Under the pieces are notes generated by a model that searched no databases, had not been told where the DNA came from, and saw nothing but the letters and a program-made list of their open reading frames with translations. The position numbers and the translations under genes are program-made. A DNA stretch of 64,000 nt from positions 682,001 to 746,000 of the forward strand of contig JASVEC010000004.1 of assembly GCA_030770535.1 (NCBI GenBank), given 5' to 3'. Source of the stretch: Batkoa obscura. Its lineage: Eukaryota; Entomophthoromycota; Entomophthoromycetes; Entomophthorales; Batkoaceae. This document shows, piece by piece, positions 10,609 through 21,330 of this stretch. Numbering within the stretch: position 1 is the first letter of the stretch; the number at the start of each line of letters is the position of its first letter.

Positions 10609-11810
10609 AGTAATAGTTTTACTGTTATAATTTTTCATCTTATATTAATGAAGTTTCATGTTATTTCCGTATTTTTTATTTGACAACTATAGTCAGTTTA
10701 TTTGTGGTTTTCGTTAATTGATAGATTATCAATATTCTTTTTTATATTTTTGTTTAAAAAATCAAAGTAGGTTGTTCTGTTTATGAAGTCAATTGTTAAA
10801 AATAGCTTAAAGACTTATTTAAAATTGTAAAATTTTAAATAAACCAAGCCTTCTGATTGATGAGCGATATAAAAAGCTAGCATATATTATTGATCATATA
10901 GCTAAACTTCTACTTAATGTATAGAATCTTAGGTTAGCTGGTTATCAGCCATGTTTGCCAGAAATTCATTTTTTTGAATTTAACTTGTTTTTTTGGGTAA
11001 TTTTAATCCTTGAAAGTTAAAAGGCTACTTTTGTTCAGAATAATTTACTAAATACCCCCAATTGTAACTTTTAGTGCTCTGCTTTATGCAACTCTTTTTC
11101 TTCTTCCTCAATCTTAATCATTACAAGCTTTGAAAATAAATACTAACTTTTGGTTTTTTCATGATTTATTGAAAAAATATGAAAGCAAAAGAAACATTTT
11201 TGATATTTTATGTCTTTAACAACATTAAATATCTTTAAAAAGCACAAAACGTATTAAAAAGTCTATATGTATTTTTTAATAAAGTTAATCTTTATATTAA
11301 AAAGTCTTTTAGATTTTGAAATAATGTCATGTTATTGAAAGTTGAGGTTGTTGATTAATACTAATATCCATTTAAAAAATGACTATACAATAATGTACTA
11401 ATTCATTAGTAGTTATAAATCTTATCTAATTTTGTTACTAAATTTTAATAAAGACAATAAAATTGATAATAGATAGTCCTATAAATAATACTCCGACCAT
11501 AGTTTAAAATAATGATAGAGATGTATTATTTTGATATGTAGCGATTAGAACTTTGTTTGTATATTAAAAATGTCTGTCTTTTAACTTTTTTGATTATAAA
11601 ATGCTATCTCAAGCTAAAAGATTGTTCTGTTAGTATCAGAGTTAATAGAAGCAACTAATAAAGAAATTATAAAAACTCAAAAACTGCATTAAATACTTTA
11701 TTCTAACCTTCAATTTAAAAGTATATTAAACTTTAGAAATAAATTTAACATGTCTGAAAAATTATGTCGTTATATAAAGTAACATAAAATTAAAAAATGT
11801 AGTTTTAAAC
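10609..11810. other. AT-rich intergenic stretch
   Basis: Every frame is broken by frequent stops. I see no repeat, RNA gene or conserved block here. Confidence 0.5.
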
Positions 11811-12933
11811 ATTACAATTTGATACATTACTATAAACTAAAAAACAAAATATTTTTAAAGATTTGAAATTGAATTGAGTTTACTAAAAAATTACTAAAAG
11901 AAGGAACCGAAATTTATTAATGTGCCCAACCTAAGAAATGTGCTATTAAATTTTTTAAAAATCCGTTACAACAGTAAAATCATTTACCCCTATCAACACA
12001 TGTTTCTAAGTAAATGTAATACTAAGAGAGAATAAATCCATCATACTATTGTAAAAAATAGTCATTTTTATGATGTATATATATCTTTCTTCTAATTAAT
12101 GACCCCGCCTTTAACATATTATAAATATCAATATATGAGAACATTTTAATATCAGTCATATAAAAAGAAAGAATAATACAGTTTAGAATTTTTAAAAAAT
12201 CAACTAATTAGATATTTATACTTTAAAACAACACCACTATAATATAATATGCAGCTTTCTAATATTATTCTTTTTTCTATTGTCTTGATCGCTACCTCAA
12301 TAAATGCTTCATGTAATCCAACCTGTGTATCAACTATCCAAGGCCAACTTCAATCACAATGTGGAAATGGTACAAATTCAAATAGCAATATTTGTTTATG
12401 TAACAATTACTCACAGTTGATGCAATGTTTCAATGGATGTAATGATGCACAGAGCCAAAATGAACTTATGAATTATCAAGCACAAGCTAGGAATGTATGT
12501 AATACCGCACTTCAAGGAGCTAGTTTACCAGTCAATAATAATTTTATTGGAATGAATGGACAAGCTACTCAAATTACTAATGGTCCCACCCCAACTGTTA
12601 ATGGCCTCTTTGCAGCTTCTACAATAGGTACCGATTTACATATCAGTGCTGGTAATACTAATGTTATTGTACCTTTCTCTGGTTCACCTCAAAATACCAA
12701 TGTACCAGTTATTGGATCACTTTATTCTTCTTACAGTCTTGGTTCTATTACTGTTGGTTACAAATCATCTGCTGCACCTACCTTTACCTTCCGTTCTACA
12801 TCTAACTCCAGTACCACCAATGGTAAAACAGTATCAATTATATGTATTTCTACTACCGTTTTATCTATCTTATCATACTTGTTATGATCCAAACTTTATA
12901 AAATACTAAATAATTATTATTAATAAAAAATAT
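11811..12933 (+). repeat. Duplicated 1.1-kb block, copy 1
   Basis: Matches 21331-22464 base for base as far as I can read, apart from one 11-bp unit (an ATTACTAAAAA-type repeat) present once more in the other copy and one nearby substitution. It includes the whole secreted-protein gene plus about 440 bp upstream and 45 bp downstream. Just outside the block similarity drops to patchy, so the edge is sharp. Confidence 0.85.
12249..12887 (+). CDS. Secreted eight-cysteine protein, probably GPI-anchored, copy A
   Basis: Intronless, 212 residues. Residues 1-20 form a signal peptide (hydrophobic IILFSIVLIATSINA). The next ~75 residues hold eight cysteines in the pattern C-x3-C-x11-C-x10-C-x-C-x8-C-x3-C-x18-C. 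The order CxC...C-x3-C resembles CFEM-type fungal surface proteins but the CFEM Asp is not evident. A Ser/Thr/Asn-rich linker follows, with a VGYKSS segment shared with the protein at 18505. The end is a hydrophobic tail (about residues 193-212) as in GPI-anchored proteins. The protein at 21780 is identical. Function unknown; cell-surface location is inferred. Confidence 0.8.
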   Translation: MQLSNIILFSIVLIATSINASCNPTCVSTIQGQLQSQCGNGTNSNSNICLCNNYSQLMQCFNGCNDAQSQNELMNYQAQARNVCNTALQGASLPVNNNFIGMNGQATQITNGPTPTVNGLFAASTIGTDLHISAGNTNVIVPFSGSPQNTNVPVIGSLYSSYSLGSITVGYKSSAAPTFTFRSTSNSSTTNGKTVSIICISTTVLSILSYLL

Positions 12934-14205
12934 CGAAATTTATCATTTTTTATTACAAAAATTATTACATTTTATATATAACTAATGTCATTTGTATTAA
13001 CAAACTTAAAGATATTGAATTTACTTGATTAGTAACTAATGCTCTAAAAAACGATTGCAGCTGCTAATTAATGATTTTTTAAATATCCAGTGCTGGCTCT
13101 ATAAACTTCAGTATTTATAAAAGTGTAAATGATTTTTCATTAATATGATGCAGTTTACAATACGGGAATGTTTTTTATCAATTGTCCTTTTGTTATTTTT
13201 TCAAAATTTAGAAATTAATTAACCAATGCAACTCTTTAAGTTCAAATGTGCGTTGGCAAATGAATTTTATAACCAACTATTTATTCTATCATGCTGATTT
13301 GAGGATTATTAGTTTTTTTTTAAAAATGAAGTTGGCTAGCACACATTTAAACTTAATAGCTCTGCATCAGTTAATTAATTTCTAAATTTTGAAAAAATAA
13401 CAAAAAGACAATTGATAAAAAACATCATTATATAATGGAATAATCGTCAACCGAAATACTCTCAATTCCTATGTGAGATATCTGAGTTGATGTTAAAGCT
13501 TCATCTTGGCCATCATTGTCATTTTCGAAATACATGTTTATAATATCTTATAAGTCATCAAGTATATATCCCTATTTTATCATCTGAATTAATATGAATT
13601 TTGACGTAGCATTTAGCTTATTGTTTTTAGCTATAACGTTTAATTTAGAATAAGAGACCATTTCACTTAATAGAGTTATAAAATCTGTTTATTATTTCAG
13701 TATTTTATTTATAGTTTTCGCGTCTATAATAATCTATTATGGTAAAAAGGATCACCTCGACTTAATTTAAAACTATATAGCCTTATAGTAAACTTTTCAG
13801 TTTGTATGCCTGCTCCAATATAATATCAAACTTTGATTTACCTAGAAAAATACTAATCCCACTTTTTTGCTTACTTTTAAATAAGATTGACTGCTGTTTA
13901 TTACTTTAATAAAGTATATTCAAATAAACAATTCTTGATTTTTTATTAGTAATTTGACAAGATTAAAGCTAATATACTTTATTATACTATTATGAAGATG
14001 CCCTAATATGCATATTTATTAATCATTGTAACTAAAGAACAAAACTCTATTGAACTTTACCATAAGGTTTTTATTAATTTACTATTTTCATTAAAATTAT
14101 AAACAATGCAAATAAGTTTAGAAGATTAACATTTAAAATTCAACCAATCATTAGATACTCTAAAGTTCAATTAAGCCATTTGATACTCAAAATATTCTTG
14201 TTAAG
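12934..14205. other. Intergenic with a fold-back element
   Basis: No gene. The notable structure is the long inverted repeat at 13168-13425; the remainder is AT-rich spacer leading into ADA2. Confidence 0.6.
13168..13425. repeat. Fold-back element with ~90-bp inverted arms
   Basis: The left arm from 13168 (ATGTTTTTTATCAATTGTC) is mirrored by the right arm ending at 13425 (GACAATTGATAAAAAACAT). Near-perfect pairing continues through the TTATTTTTTCAAAATTTAGA stretch and then weakens toward the middle (AAATGTGCGTTGGC versus its counterpart). About 258 bp with a short loop. It is unrelated to the common MITE. No second copy was noticed in the window, and a target duplication is not obvious. Confidence 0.75.
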
Positions 14206-16129
14206 ATGACAGTGACAACTAAAAAGAAGAACAATAAAACCAAAGGTATAGTAAAAGTAATTTTAAGAAGATAATGTTTTAACTTTTAATATAGTGGTTG
14301 AAGAGGCCTCCACTGTAAATCGTGGCGCCATAAACTACCACTGCGATTATTGCCAAGTAGACATTGTAGATCACAGAATTCGGTGTAACGAGTGTGAAGA
14401 GTTTGACTTATGTGTATTTTGTTTTTCCCATGGAGTAGAAATAGCTGGTCATAAAAGAAATCATTCTTATAGCATTATTGTACTTTTGCTTATTTATTTA
14501 TAATTGTTTCCTAATCAAATATAGAAAAAACATACTTTCCCTATATTTGATGAAAAATGGGGAGCAGATGAGGAATTGTTGCTAATAGAAGCTTTAGAAA
14601 TGTATGGAATTGGTGCTTGGGCAGATTGTGCCGAATACCTTGGCTCAAAAACTAAAGATGAATGTAGAGATCATTATATCAATACATATTTAAAATCAGA
14701 AATATGTCCTTTACCAGTAATATAGCTCAACAACTTTTTATTCATTTACTTATATATTAGGATACGACTAAAAATTTTGATCCAGAGATTGATACAACAC
14801 TAAGCAGAAAATATTATAAAGCAGGAGGTAAAATGATTTCTATTTTTAATGCACATTATTGATTTCTTTTTATCCCTTTTTAAGTGGCTAAAAACAAAGT
14901 AATTTAACTTTTTATTATTTATAGAGGCTTTAATTTACATTTATTACATTTAGGTTTGGGCTTCACAACCTTCTAACCATGATGTGCAGGGCTTCATGCC
15001 TGGAAGATTAGAGTTTGAAACTGAGTATGATAATGAAGGAGAGAATGCAATCAAAGAAATAGCATTCCATGAAGATGATCATCCTGAAGAAGTAGGTATG
15101 AACAATATATATTTAGTAAGCTTTTGTAGTAAAATCAATAAATAGAATTTAAATTGGCACTACTGGATTCATATAATAATAAATTAAACAAACGAGAATA
15201 TCGTAAAAGGTTTCTAACGCTACACAATTTAACCGAATATAAAAAGGTAACTTTATATATGTTTATAATTATTTACTAAGATTTTTAGAATCAAGCGATT
15301 GATAAAAAAAGAAGTAGAGAAGGAAGGCAAATTTACAATGGATTAAAAGTATTTGCACGCTTACAATCGCCAGATGATTACAGGGAGTTATGTCAAGGAT
15401 TAATTAGTAATATCATAACTGTTAACGAATGAATTATAAGATTTAATTTTAATGTAGAAGAAGAACAAATAAAAAATCAAATTTTAAAATTGCAAGAATA
15501 CAAAAAGAATGGACTCGGTAACTTTGAAGAAGTTGAAGAATTTGAATCTGCTAAATCAGTCAGAGTAACTCATACCACTTTTAATTTATTTGTTTGATAG
15601 TTATTTATTTATTTTAGAGCATCACTATCAAATCTAGTCTTCCGAAAGATCGCAACACCTCTTTTGTGGTTGATAAAGCAGCACTTTCCCACTCTGCTAT
15701 CAAATGGCCTGATTCTACAGCGCCAGTAAAATTTAATTACATATATTTAAATATAGAGGCTAATTGAAAATATAGGCAGTAAATATTGAAACAGTTGAAA
15801 AACAAAGAACAATAGGACGTAAAGCAAGTAAGTTTAATACTCTAATTTAGAAGGAAAGTATTTATTTTTAAGTTCAACCGCTTGATATTAGTGGGGCTGA
15901 AGGAATTGAGCTTCTTCTTCCTGATGAAATTCAGCTATGCTCCGCATTAAGGTTGTACCCAAAGACATACCTTAGTATCAAAGAAACGTTAATTAAAGAA
16001 TGTGCTACACGTGGATCATTAAGAAGACGTCAAGCTAGGGAGCTAATTAAAATTGATGTCAATAAGACTGCTAGAGTCTATGACTTTTTATCTATGATGG
16101 GTTGGGTTCGTGCCCATCCTCAAACTTAA
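14206..16129 (+). CDS. ADA2: ADA2, SAGA transcriptional adaptor
   Basis: Twelve-exon model: 14206-14245, 14295-14479, 14525-14716, 14761-14827, 14885-14898, 14954-15095, 15146-15246, 15289-15406, 15458-15564, 15618-15725, 15776-15827 and 15873-16129. The phases close to 460 residues. Domains in order: a ZZ zinc finger (CDYC...[14 protein letters not shown]), a SANT domain ([20 protein letters not shown]), the Ada2 motif [16 protein letters not shown], the [10 protein letters not shown] region, and a C-terminal SWIRM domain (about the last 90 residues, ending [15 protein letters not shown]). Ada2 connects Gcn5 to Ada3 in SAGA and stimulates histone acetylation. Exon 5 is only 14 nt and is the least certain piece. 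A pair of shorter introns there is the only arrangement I found that keeps frame. Confidence 0.9.
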
Positions 16130-17013
16130 CCTTTTAAAATGTTATTACTATTAAATTATTTGACTTAATTTCTGTATAATTTGTTTTGATTGTATTTATG
16201 TGAAGGTCATCATGAGTTCAAGGTTAAATAGTGATACAAAATTTTATTATTGAAACTTTATTTAAATTAAACTATGCTACAAAATCATTCTATGAGTATC
16301 AATCGATTTTTTTGGAGTTATTTTCAAAGTACCATTTTTAAGAATATTATTTATATATAATATTAGTTTAAAACTGGGATCTTGCTTTAAAAATAAAATA
16401 CAATCTGATTTTTACAAACTCGATTTGGGGATGTATTTTTTTGTTTAAAAGTTTTACTAATAATCTTTCCGCTCAAATAGTGCTTAAAAATGGAAAAAAT
16501 AATGAAATCAAAAAAAACACCCCCATTTGTAACATTATCTCATTCAAATTTTTGAGAGCGATCGGAATGCTTACGTCAATAAAGAGCAGTATGCTAAATG
16601 TATTAATAAAATACTTAGTCCATATCGCCTTACTACAAGCCACATGGTAAACATCCCAAAGGACTAAGATAATTATTATTATATTTTAAAATTCTTTTAG
16701 AATTTTTTGTTAGATTGTTTTTTAGATTTGTTATAAAGTTATTCAATCATATAATAAAAATAAATGAAAGGAGTTAATTATAACTCATATTAAATATTGT
16801 GTGATATTTAGATGACTGTCACTTCTAACCTTTTTTGCATATTGAATTGAGTTAGATAACCTTAGTTTAATATATTATTAGTGATGAATAATTCAAAAAT
16901 AAGAGAACAAGAGGATGTTAAATATGCAATATATTAAACCAGTTTAAAAATGAATTTTAATTAAGGTTACTTATTATAAATAAAAATTTTAAAGTTAAAG
17001 TAACATGACATAC
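16130..17013. other. Intergenic with one MITE
   Basis: Between the convergent ADA2 and RIB1 ends. Apart from the MITE at 16427-16524 it is AT-rich with nothing recognisable. Confidence 0.6.
16427..16524 (+). mobile_element. MITE copy with ATTT target duplication
   Basis: 98 bp, standard arms. It is flanked by ATTT (16423-16426, 16525-16528) rather than ATAT, which shows the duplication is 4 bp of variable sequence and not part of the element. Confidence 0.87.
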
Positions 17014-17891
17014 TTAAATGTTTAACATATGGCCCATTCTAAGTACTTTGGTTCTAATATAGGAATTTAACTCAGTTTCTTTTTCACTAAATAACTTTGG
17101 TATCATCGCAATCCTATTTTCAACTTTGATTCCCAAATCTTGAATTGTATTAACTTTTTTGGGATTGTTCGTTAGTAATTGAACCTTATTGATATTAAAA
17201 TCCTTGTAAATTAATTGTGCTATTTTATAATCTCTTCCATCTTCCGGCAATCCTAACTTTAAATTGGCATCAACAGTGTCATATCCAATATCTTGTAAAT
17301 TGTAAGCCCTAATTATTTTAGATTAATTAAAATACTAATGAATAATAAAAGTTATTACCTCAACTTATTTAATAATCCAATGTTACGCCCTTCCTGTCTT
17401 AAATATAAAAGTATACCGTCGCCATTTTGCTTGATTAAATTCAAAGCCAAATCCAATTGTTCCCCACAATCACATCTTTTTGACCCAATAGTTTCACCAG
17501 TGAAACATTCTGAATGGATTCTAGATAGCGGAATAAGATCTTCTGGTGTATTAACTATGCTATCTTCAGCACCGCGTATCAATCTTTGATAATCATTATC
17601 ATTTACCCATTTTTGGTTCAAGGATTTGCTTTTTATCTTTTCACCATATACGATAGCCAAATGTTCTTTGTTGTCTTGATTGTTTTGATATAAATGCACA
17701 TAAAAGTTACCATACTCCGTTGGTATTCTCGTTCTTACCATACATTCTATTTGTAATTGTTGACTCTCATCATATACTTTTGGATGAGAATTCATTTCAA
17801 CTATTGGCGTTGTTACGCTAGATTTTGGACTACATTCGCCAGATGAACTGTTGTTGGATGTTAAGCCAGGTAAATCAGTAATATTTAACAT
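17014..17891 (-). CDS. RIB1: GTP cyclohydrolase II (riboflavin biosynthesis)
   Basis: Two exons, 17891-17359 and 17308-17014 (50-nt intron splitting an Arg codon), 275 residues. The zinc site C...CDC is in HSECFTGETIGSKRCDCGEQ, and the catalytic YLRQEGRNIGLLNKLRAYNL follows across the intron. Then come the family segments LGLPEDGRDY and LLTNNPKKV. The enzyme opens GTP to start riboflavin synthesis. The first ~48 residues, before IECMVRTRIPTEYG, are a low-complexity Ser/Asn-rich extension. Length and order fit fungal Rib1. No neighbour belongs to the same pathway. Confidence 0.95.
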
Positions 17892-18043
17892 ATTTAAATA
17901 ATAATTGCAATGACAAAAATCTTTGAAAATAAATTAAATACATAATTTTATATGAAATTATAAATTAATACCTTATTTTAAGATAAAGAGATATAGACAA
18001 CTCAAGAGAGCAAAAAGACTTGTAAAAATAGTTGATTAATTTT

Positions 18044-18195
18044 CTATGGTATCCTTTTTATATTATTATTCCTTGGGTTAGGAATATTACTAATTTTTTT
18101 ATCTTTAATCATCACAGCAATTTTGTCCTCGATGATTGGTTGCTTTCTTTTAGCCTTATCTTCTCCTATTGGTCCCTCGAAGTTTTTAATTTTAA
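18044..18195 (-). pseudogene. Short coding-like relic with a GPIGEDKAKRKQ motif
   Basis: The minus strand reads open for about 48 codons to a TAG (18046-18044), beginning near NFEGPIGEDKAKRKQPIIED. The P-x-G-x-K-A-K-R-K pattern resembles the RPIG-K-AK motif of Myb/SANT-like proteins associated with Harbinger-type elements. No start codon or plausible upstream exon was found, so it looks like a fragment. It could equally be a chance frame. Confidence 0.25.
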
Positions 18196-18504
18196 TTTTC
18201 AGATGATTATAAATATAAAATGGATAGCATTGAAAGTTAAAATAATAGCAATAAAATAATAATAACTAAAGAAATAAAGCTTATATTAGTTTAATATAAC
18301 TAGTTATATTAATAAAAATAATATAAGTTTCGCTTTTAAATATTTTATATTTTATATTTTATATTTTATACTAATATTAATATTAGCCTAATTAATATCT
18401 CTTTTTTGGTTAAACCATTTAATTTAAGCTTAGGTAATCACTAATTAAAATTATAAAGCAGGTAATACTATAATTTATCACAAATGTTTAATTTATTTTA
18501 CAAA

Positions 18505-19065
18505 TTAGTAAATTTGAATTAAAGAGAAAATGAAAAAGACACCATAACAACAATTAATGTTAGCCAATAGCTTAAAAGCATTAGAAGCTGAAGGAATACC
18601 AGAGTTGGTTTTATAACCTACTGATAAAGATCCCAAAGTATAAGAATTATAAAGTGAGCCCATAATAGGGGTATTAGTATCCTGACTAAGACCATTAGTT
18701 GGTACTATAATCTGTGTTGCGCCAGCTTGAATCATAACGCTACCAGACGCTTTCGTAACCTGAAAAAAATTATTACCGCTCATGTTATTATTTACTCCAC
18801 TACAATAACTAGCCATTTGTTGTTCTACTTCAGCTTTACGACCTAAGCTCATCAAATCATTAGGACAATTAGCATAACAGCCTATTAAATTAGGCAGCCT
18901 TTCACAGAAGCACTCATAGTTTTCTAGATTACCAGATTGACAATAACTATTTATGCTTTCACTCTGTTGAGCTATACATTTATCCATTACCTCCCTAGTA
19001 GAACATTCGCAATTAATTAAGTTCAGAAATAAGAAAAATGACAATAATTGTAATAACTTAAACAT
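18505..19065 (-). CDS. Secreted eight-cysteine protein, probably GPI-anchored, member C
   Basis: Intronless, 186 residues. Signal peptide in residues 1-18 (LLQLLSFFLFLNLINC). The eight-Cys core has spacing about C-x9-C-x11-C-x9-C-x-C-x8-C-x3-C-x20-C (ECFCERLP, GCYANC, YCSG), plus one extra Cys after the signal peptide. The linker contains GSLYNSYTLGSLSVGYK, very like GSLYSSYSLGSITVGYK in copies A and B, so they share ancestry along the full length. A C-terminal hydrophobic tail fits a GPI signal. Transcribed divergently from the gene at 19759. Role unknown. Confidence 0.75.
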   Translation of the reverse strand: MFKLLQLLSFFLFLNLINCECSTREVMDKCIAQQSESINSYCQSGNLENYECFCERLPNLIGCYANCPNDLMSLGRKAEVEQQMASYCSGVNNNMSGNNFFQVTKASGSVMIQAGATQIIVPTNGLSQDTNTPIMGSLYNSYTLGSLSVGYKTNSGIPSASNAFKLLANINCCYGVFFIFSLIQIY

Positions 19066-19758
19066 GATATTATATTGAATACTGAACTAATACATTTTCT
19101 ATATGTATTTATATACTTAATGGAAAGCAGTTAAAATTTGACACGCTTTTTAATAATAAAATTTAGTTAATTTTGTTCTATTTTATTCTTTTCAATCCCT
19201 AAATTTACTATTTTTGATTGATTATAAAAATGTGATACAAAAATATACTAATTTCAAGTTGTTCACACTTTAGCATCACAAAAATAACATTTTCAAAAAT
19301 GAAGATACAATTTTGACTTTTGAATTAACTATGAAATAAAAGAACTGTATCAATTTATAATCCATACCCCCAAAGCCAATATACAGCTATCAAATTGAGT
19401 CATAATTCTTGATATAGAGCTGCCATCCTTACTTTATTTTAATTATATTGGCTTGGCCATGCCATTTAATGTTTAATTTAAGTAATTCATTAATTACCAA
19501 TGTAAATCATAAATTAAAAAATAAACCGTTAACTTGAAACTTAACAAAAAGCCAATATAAAATAAAAGTTAAAAAGACATGTTTTTCAGTTAACTTAGAG
19601 CATGCGATAATGACAATAATAAATCATGAGGAGAGTATCAACAAAGAATATAGTAAGAGGTAAGGCCTAAATTTGAAGTAGTATAAAGGGACTAAATTTT
19701 ATCGATATTTTAATATAAGTTTTAAAGACAATTAGAAATCAATTCATTATTATTAAAC
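19066..19758. other. Divergent intergenic region between secreted-protein genes C and D
   Basis: 693 bp between divergent starts. A TATAAA-like sequence (GTATAAAGG at about 19680) lies some 80 bp before the start at 19759. Otherwise AT-rich with no repeats noticed. Confidence 0.45.
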
Positions 19759-20280
19759 ATGTACAAATTCACCATCCTTTTACTATCTGCCTTCCTTAGC
19801 TTTATCTTAGCCAATAACTGTAACAGTTCCAGTCAATGCGTAGCACAGCAGAAGCAGGCAATTCAAAGCGCCTGTGGTGGTGTAAGCCAATCTGAAAGCT
19901 GTCTTTGCCAGCAATATCAAAGCATGATAGCTTCTTGTTTAAGCAACTGTAGTGACCCAACTTCAATGCAATTGATGCAAAGCATCCAAGGTGATGTTTC
20001 AAGCTACTGTTCTGGTGCTATGGCCAATTCTATGCCTTTTAATAACAACTTCCTTGCTACGCCCATTATCGGTGGCTCCCAATCCTCTCTTATTATCAAT
20101 GATGGTCCTACTGGTATTGCTATCCCAGTCCAAACTAACGCTTTTGGCAACCAAGGTTTTGGCAATCAAGCTACTGTTTCATTGTCTAATACTCCAATTA
20201 AGATATCTAGTGCCTATGATTTACAACCTAGATATTTAATTCTAGCTTCTCTAGCTTTATCATTAGCATTTATGCTTTAA
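19759..20280 (+). CDS. Secreted eight-cysteine protein, probably GPI-anchored, member D
   Basis: Intronless, 173 residues. Signal peptide in residues 1-18 (FTILLLSAFLSFILA). Eight cysteines as in its neighbours: C-x5-C-x12-C-x9-C-x-C-x9-C-x3-C-x18-C (SCLCQQY, SCLSNC). A Ser/Asn/Gly-rich linker and a hydrophobic C-terminal segment (about residues 156-173, ending LASLALSLAFML) suggest a GPI anchor. Its GC content and codon use look slightly richer than the surrounding DNA. Function unknown. Confidence 0.78.
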   Translation: MYKFTILLLSAFLSFILANNCNSSSQCVAQQKQAIQSACGGVSQSESCLCQQYQSMIASCLSNCSDPTSMQLMQSIQGDVSSYCSGAMANSMPFNNNFLATPIIGGSQSSLIINDGPTGIAIPVQTNAFGNQGFGNQATVSLSNTPIKISSAYDLQPRYLILASLALSLAFML

Positions 20281-21330
20281 ATTTAGAATTATGTAAAAAT
20301 AAAAAATAATACTTTACTAACATTTGTTAATTTGGATTTTTCATACATATGATAATATAAATTTGCAATTTTTTTTCAATACAATTAGCACATTAAATTC
20401 AGTAAAATTATTACATGGGGGTGTTTTTTAATTTCATCACTTTTTCCTTTTTTTAAGCAATATTTGAGTAGAAAGACTATCAGTAAAATTCTTGAACAAA
20501 AAAATGCATCCTCATTTATATTTAGTTTAACTTTTTATCAATAAATTAAAGTAAGAAAAAGCTGAACCTTGTGTCTAAATTTACCCAATATAAAGTACAT
20601 AAAACATCAAAGGCGTTTAGTAGCGTACAATAGTAGAGTCATTGAAGCTATTATTAGAAAGGCTCTTTAATACCGCTTCTCGTATGTGGAATGCGCAAAA
20701 AATTATTGTGAATTATACGGGGATTAGACCCTTCATCGAGCGTACAATTTAACAAGCAGAAATTTTATGTAAGAATGTATTGTCAAAATGACTAATAGGA
20801 ACAGATTTAGGAATAAGCCTACTTTAATCCTTAATACAAAATCTATGAATTTCCATTTAGCAAGATATGGATAAAAATCGTATGAAATATAATATACTAT
20901 CATCTTTAAATTGATAATTGTGTGTTAGAGTCTTTTAATAATTAAAAGTAACTAATTAGAAATAAAATTATAGTTTAGTATAAAAAATTACCCTTAAAAT
21001 CTATAATTTAATGAAACATTTTAAATTGAATAACTAACAGTTAAAGAGCTATTATGAAAAGACAATAGCATATAGTAAGAGCTAGTATACAAATCTTTCC
21101 AAAAAAATTATACGGGATCTAACGGACTATACTAAAATCTAAAATCTAAAATCTAAATATATTCAAAGTTTGTTGTTACTTTACATTGAAGTATAAGATG
21201 CCATTAACCATCATAGAATGCTGTCTAAGTGTAAAATAGCAAAAATAGCAAAAATAGCTTTAACATCATAGTGATAACATCTTCTCATGTTATATAAGGT
21301 AGCATAAAATTAAAAAATACACTTTTTAAT
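20281..21330. other. Intergenic with one MITE
   Basis: Apart from the MITE at 20417-20513 and short tandem runs (AAAATCT units near 21135, AAAAATAGC units near 21240), nothing is recognised before the duplicated block. Confidence 0.5.
20417..20513 (-). mobile_element. MITE copy
   Basis: Opens GGGGGTGTTTTTTAATTTCA and ends AAAATGCATCCTC. Flanking 4-mers ACAT and ATTT do not match, so it may be an older copy. Confidence 0.8.

Noticed and set aside
16441-16650. 69-residue open frame
   Set aside because: It begins in a MITE and is composed of MITE sequence plus spacer. Similar frames at 7725, 31578, 33101 and 58892 have the same origin.
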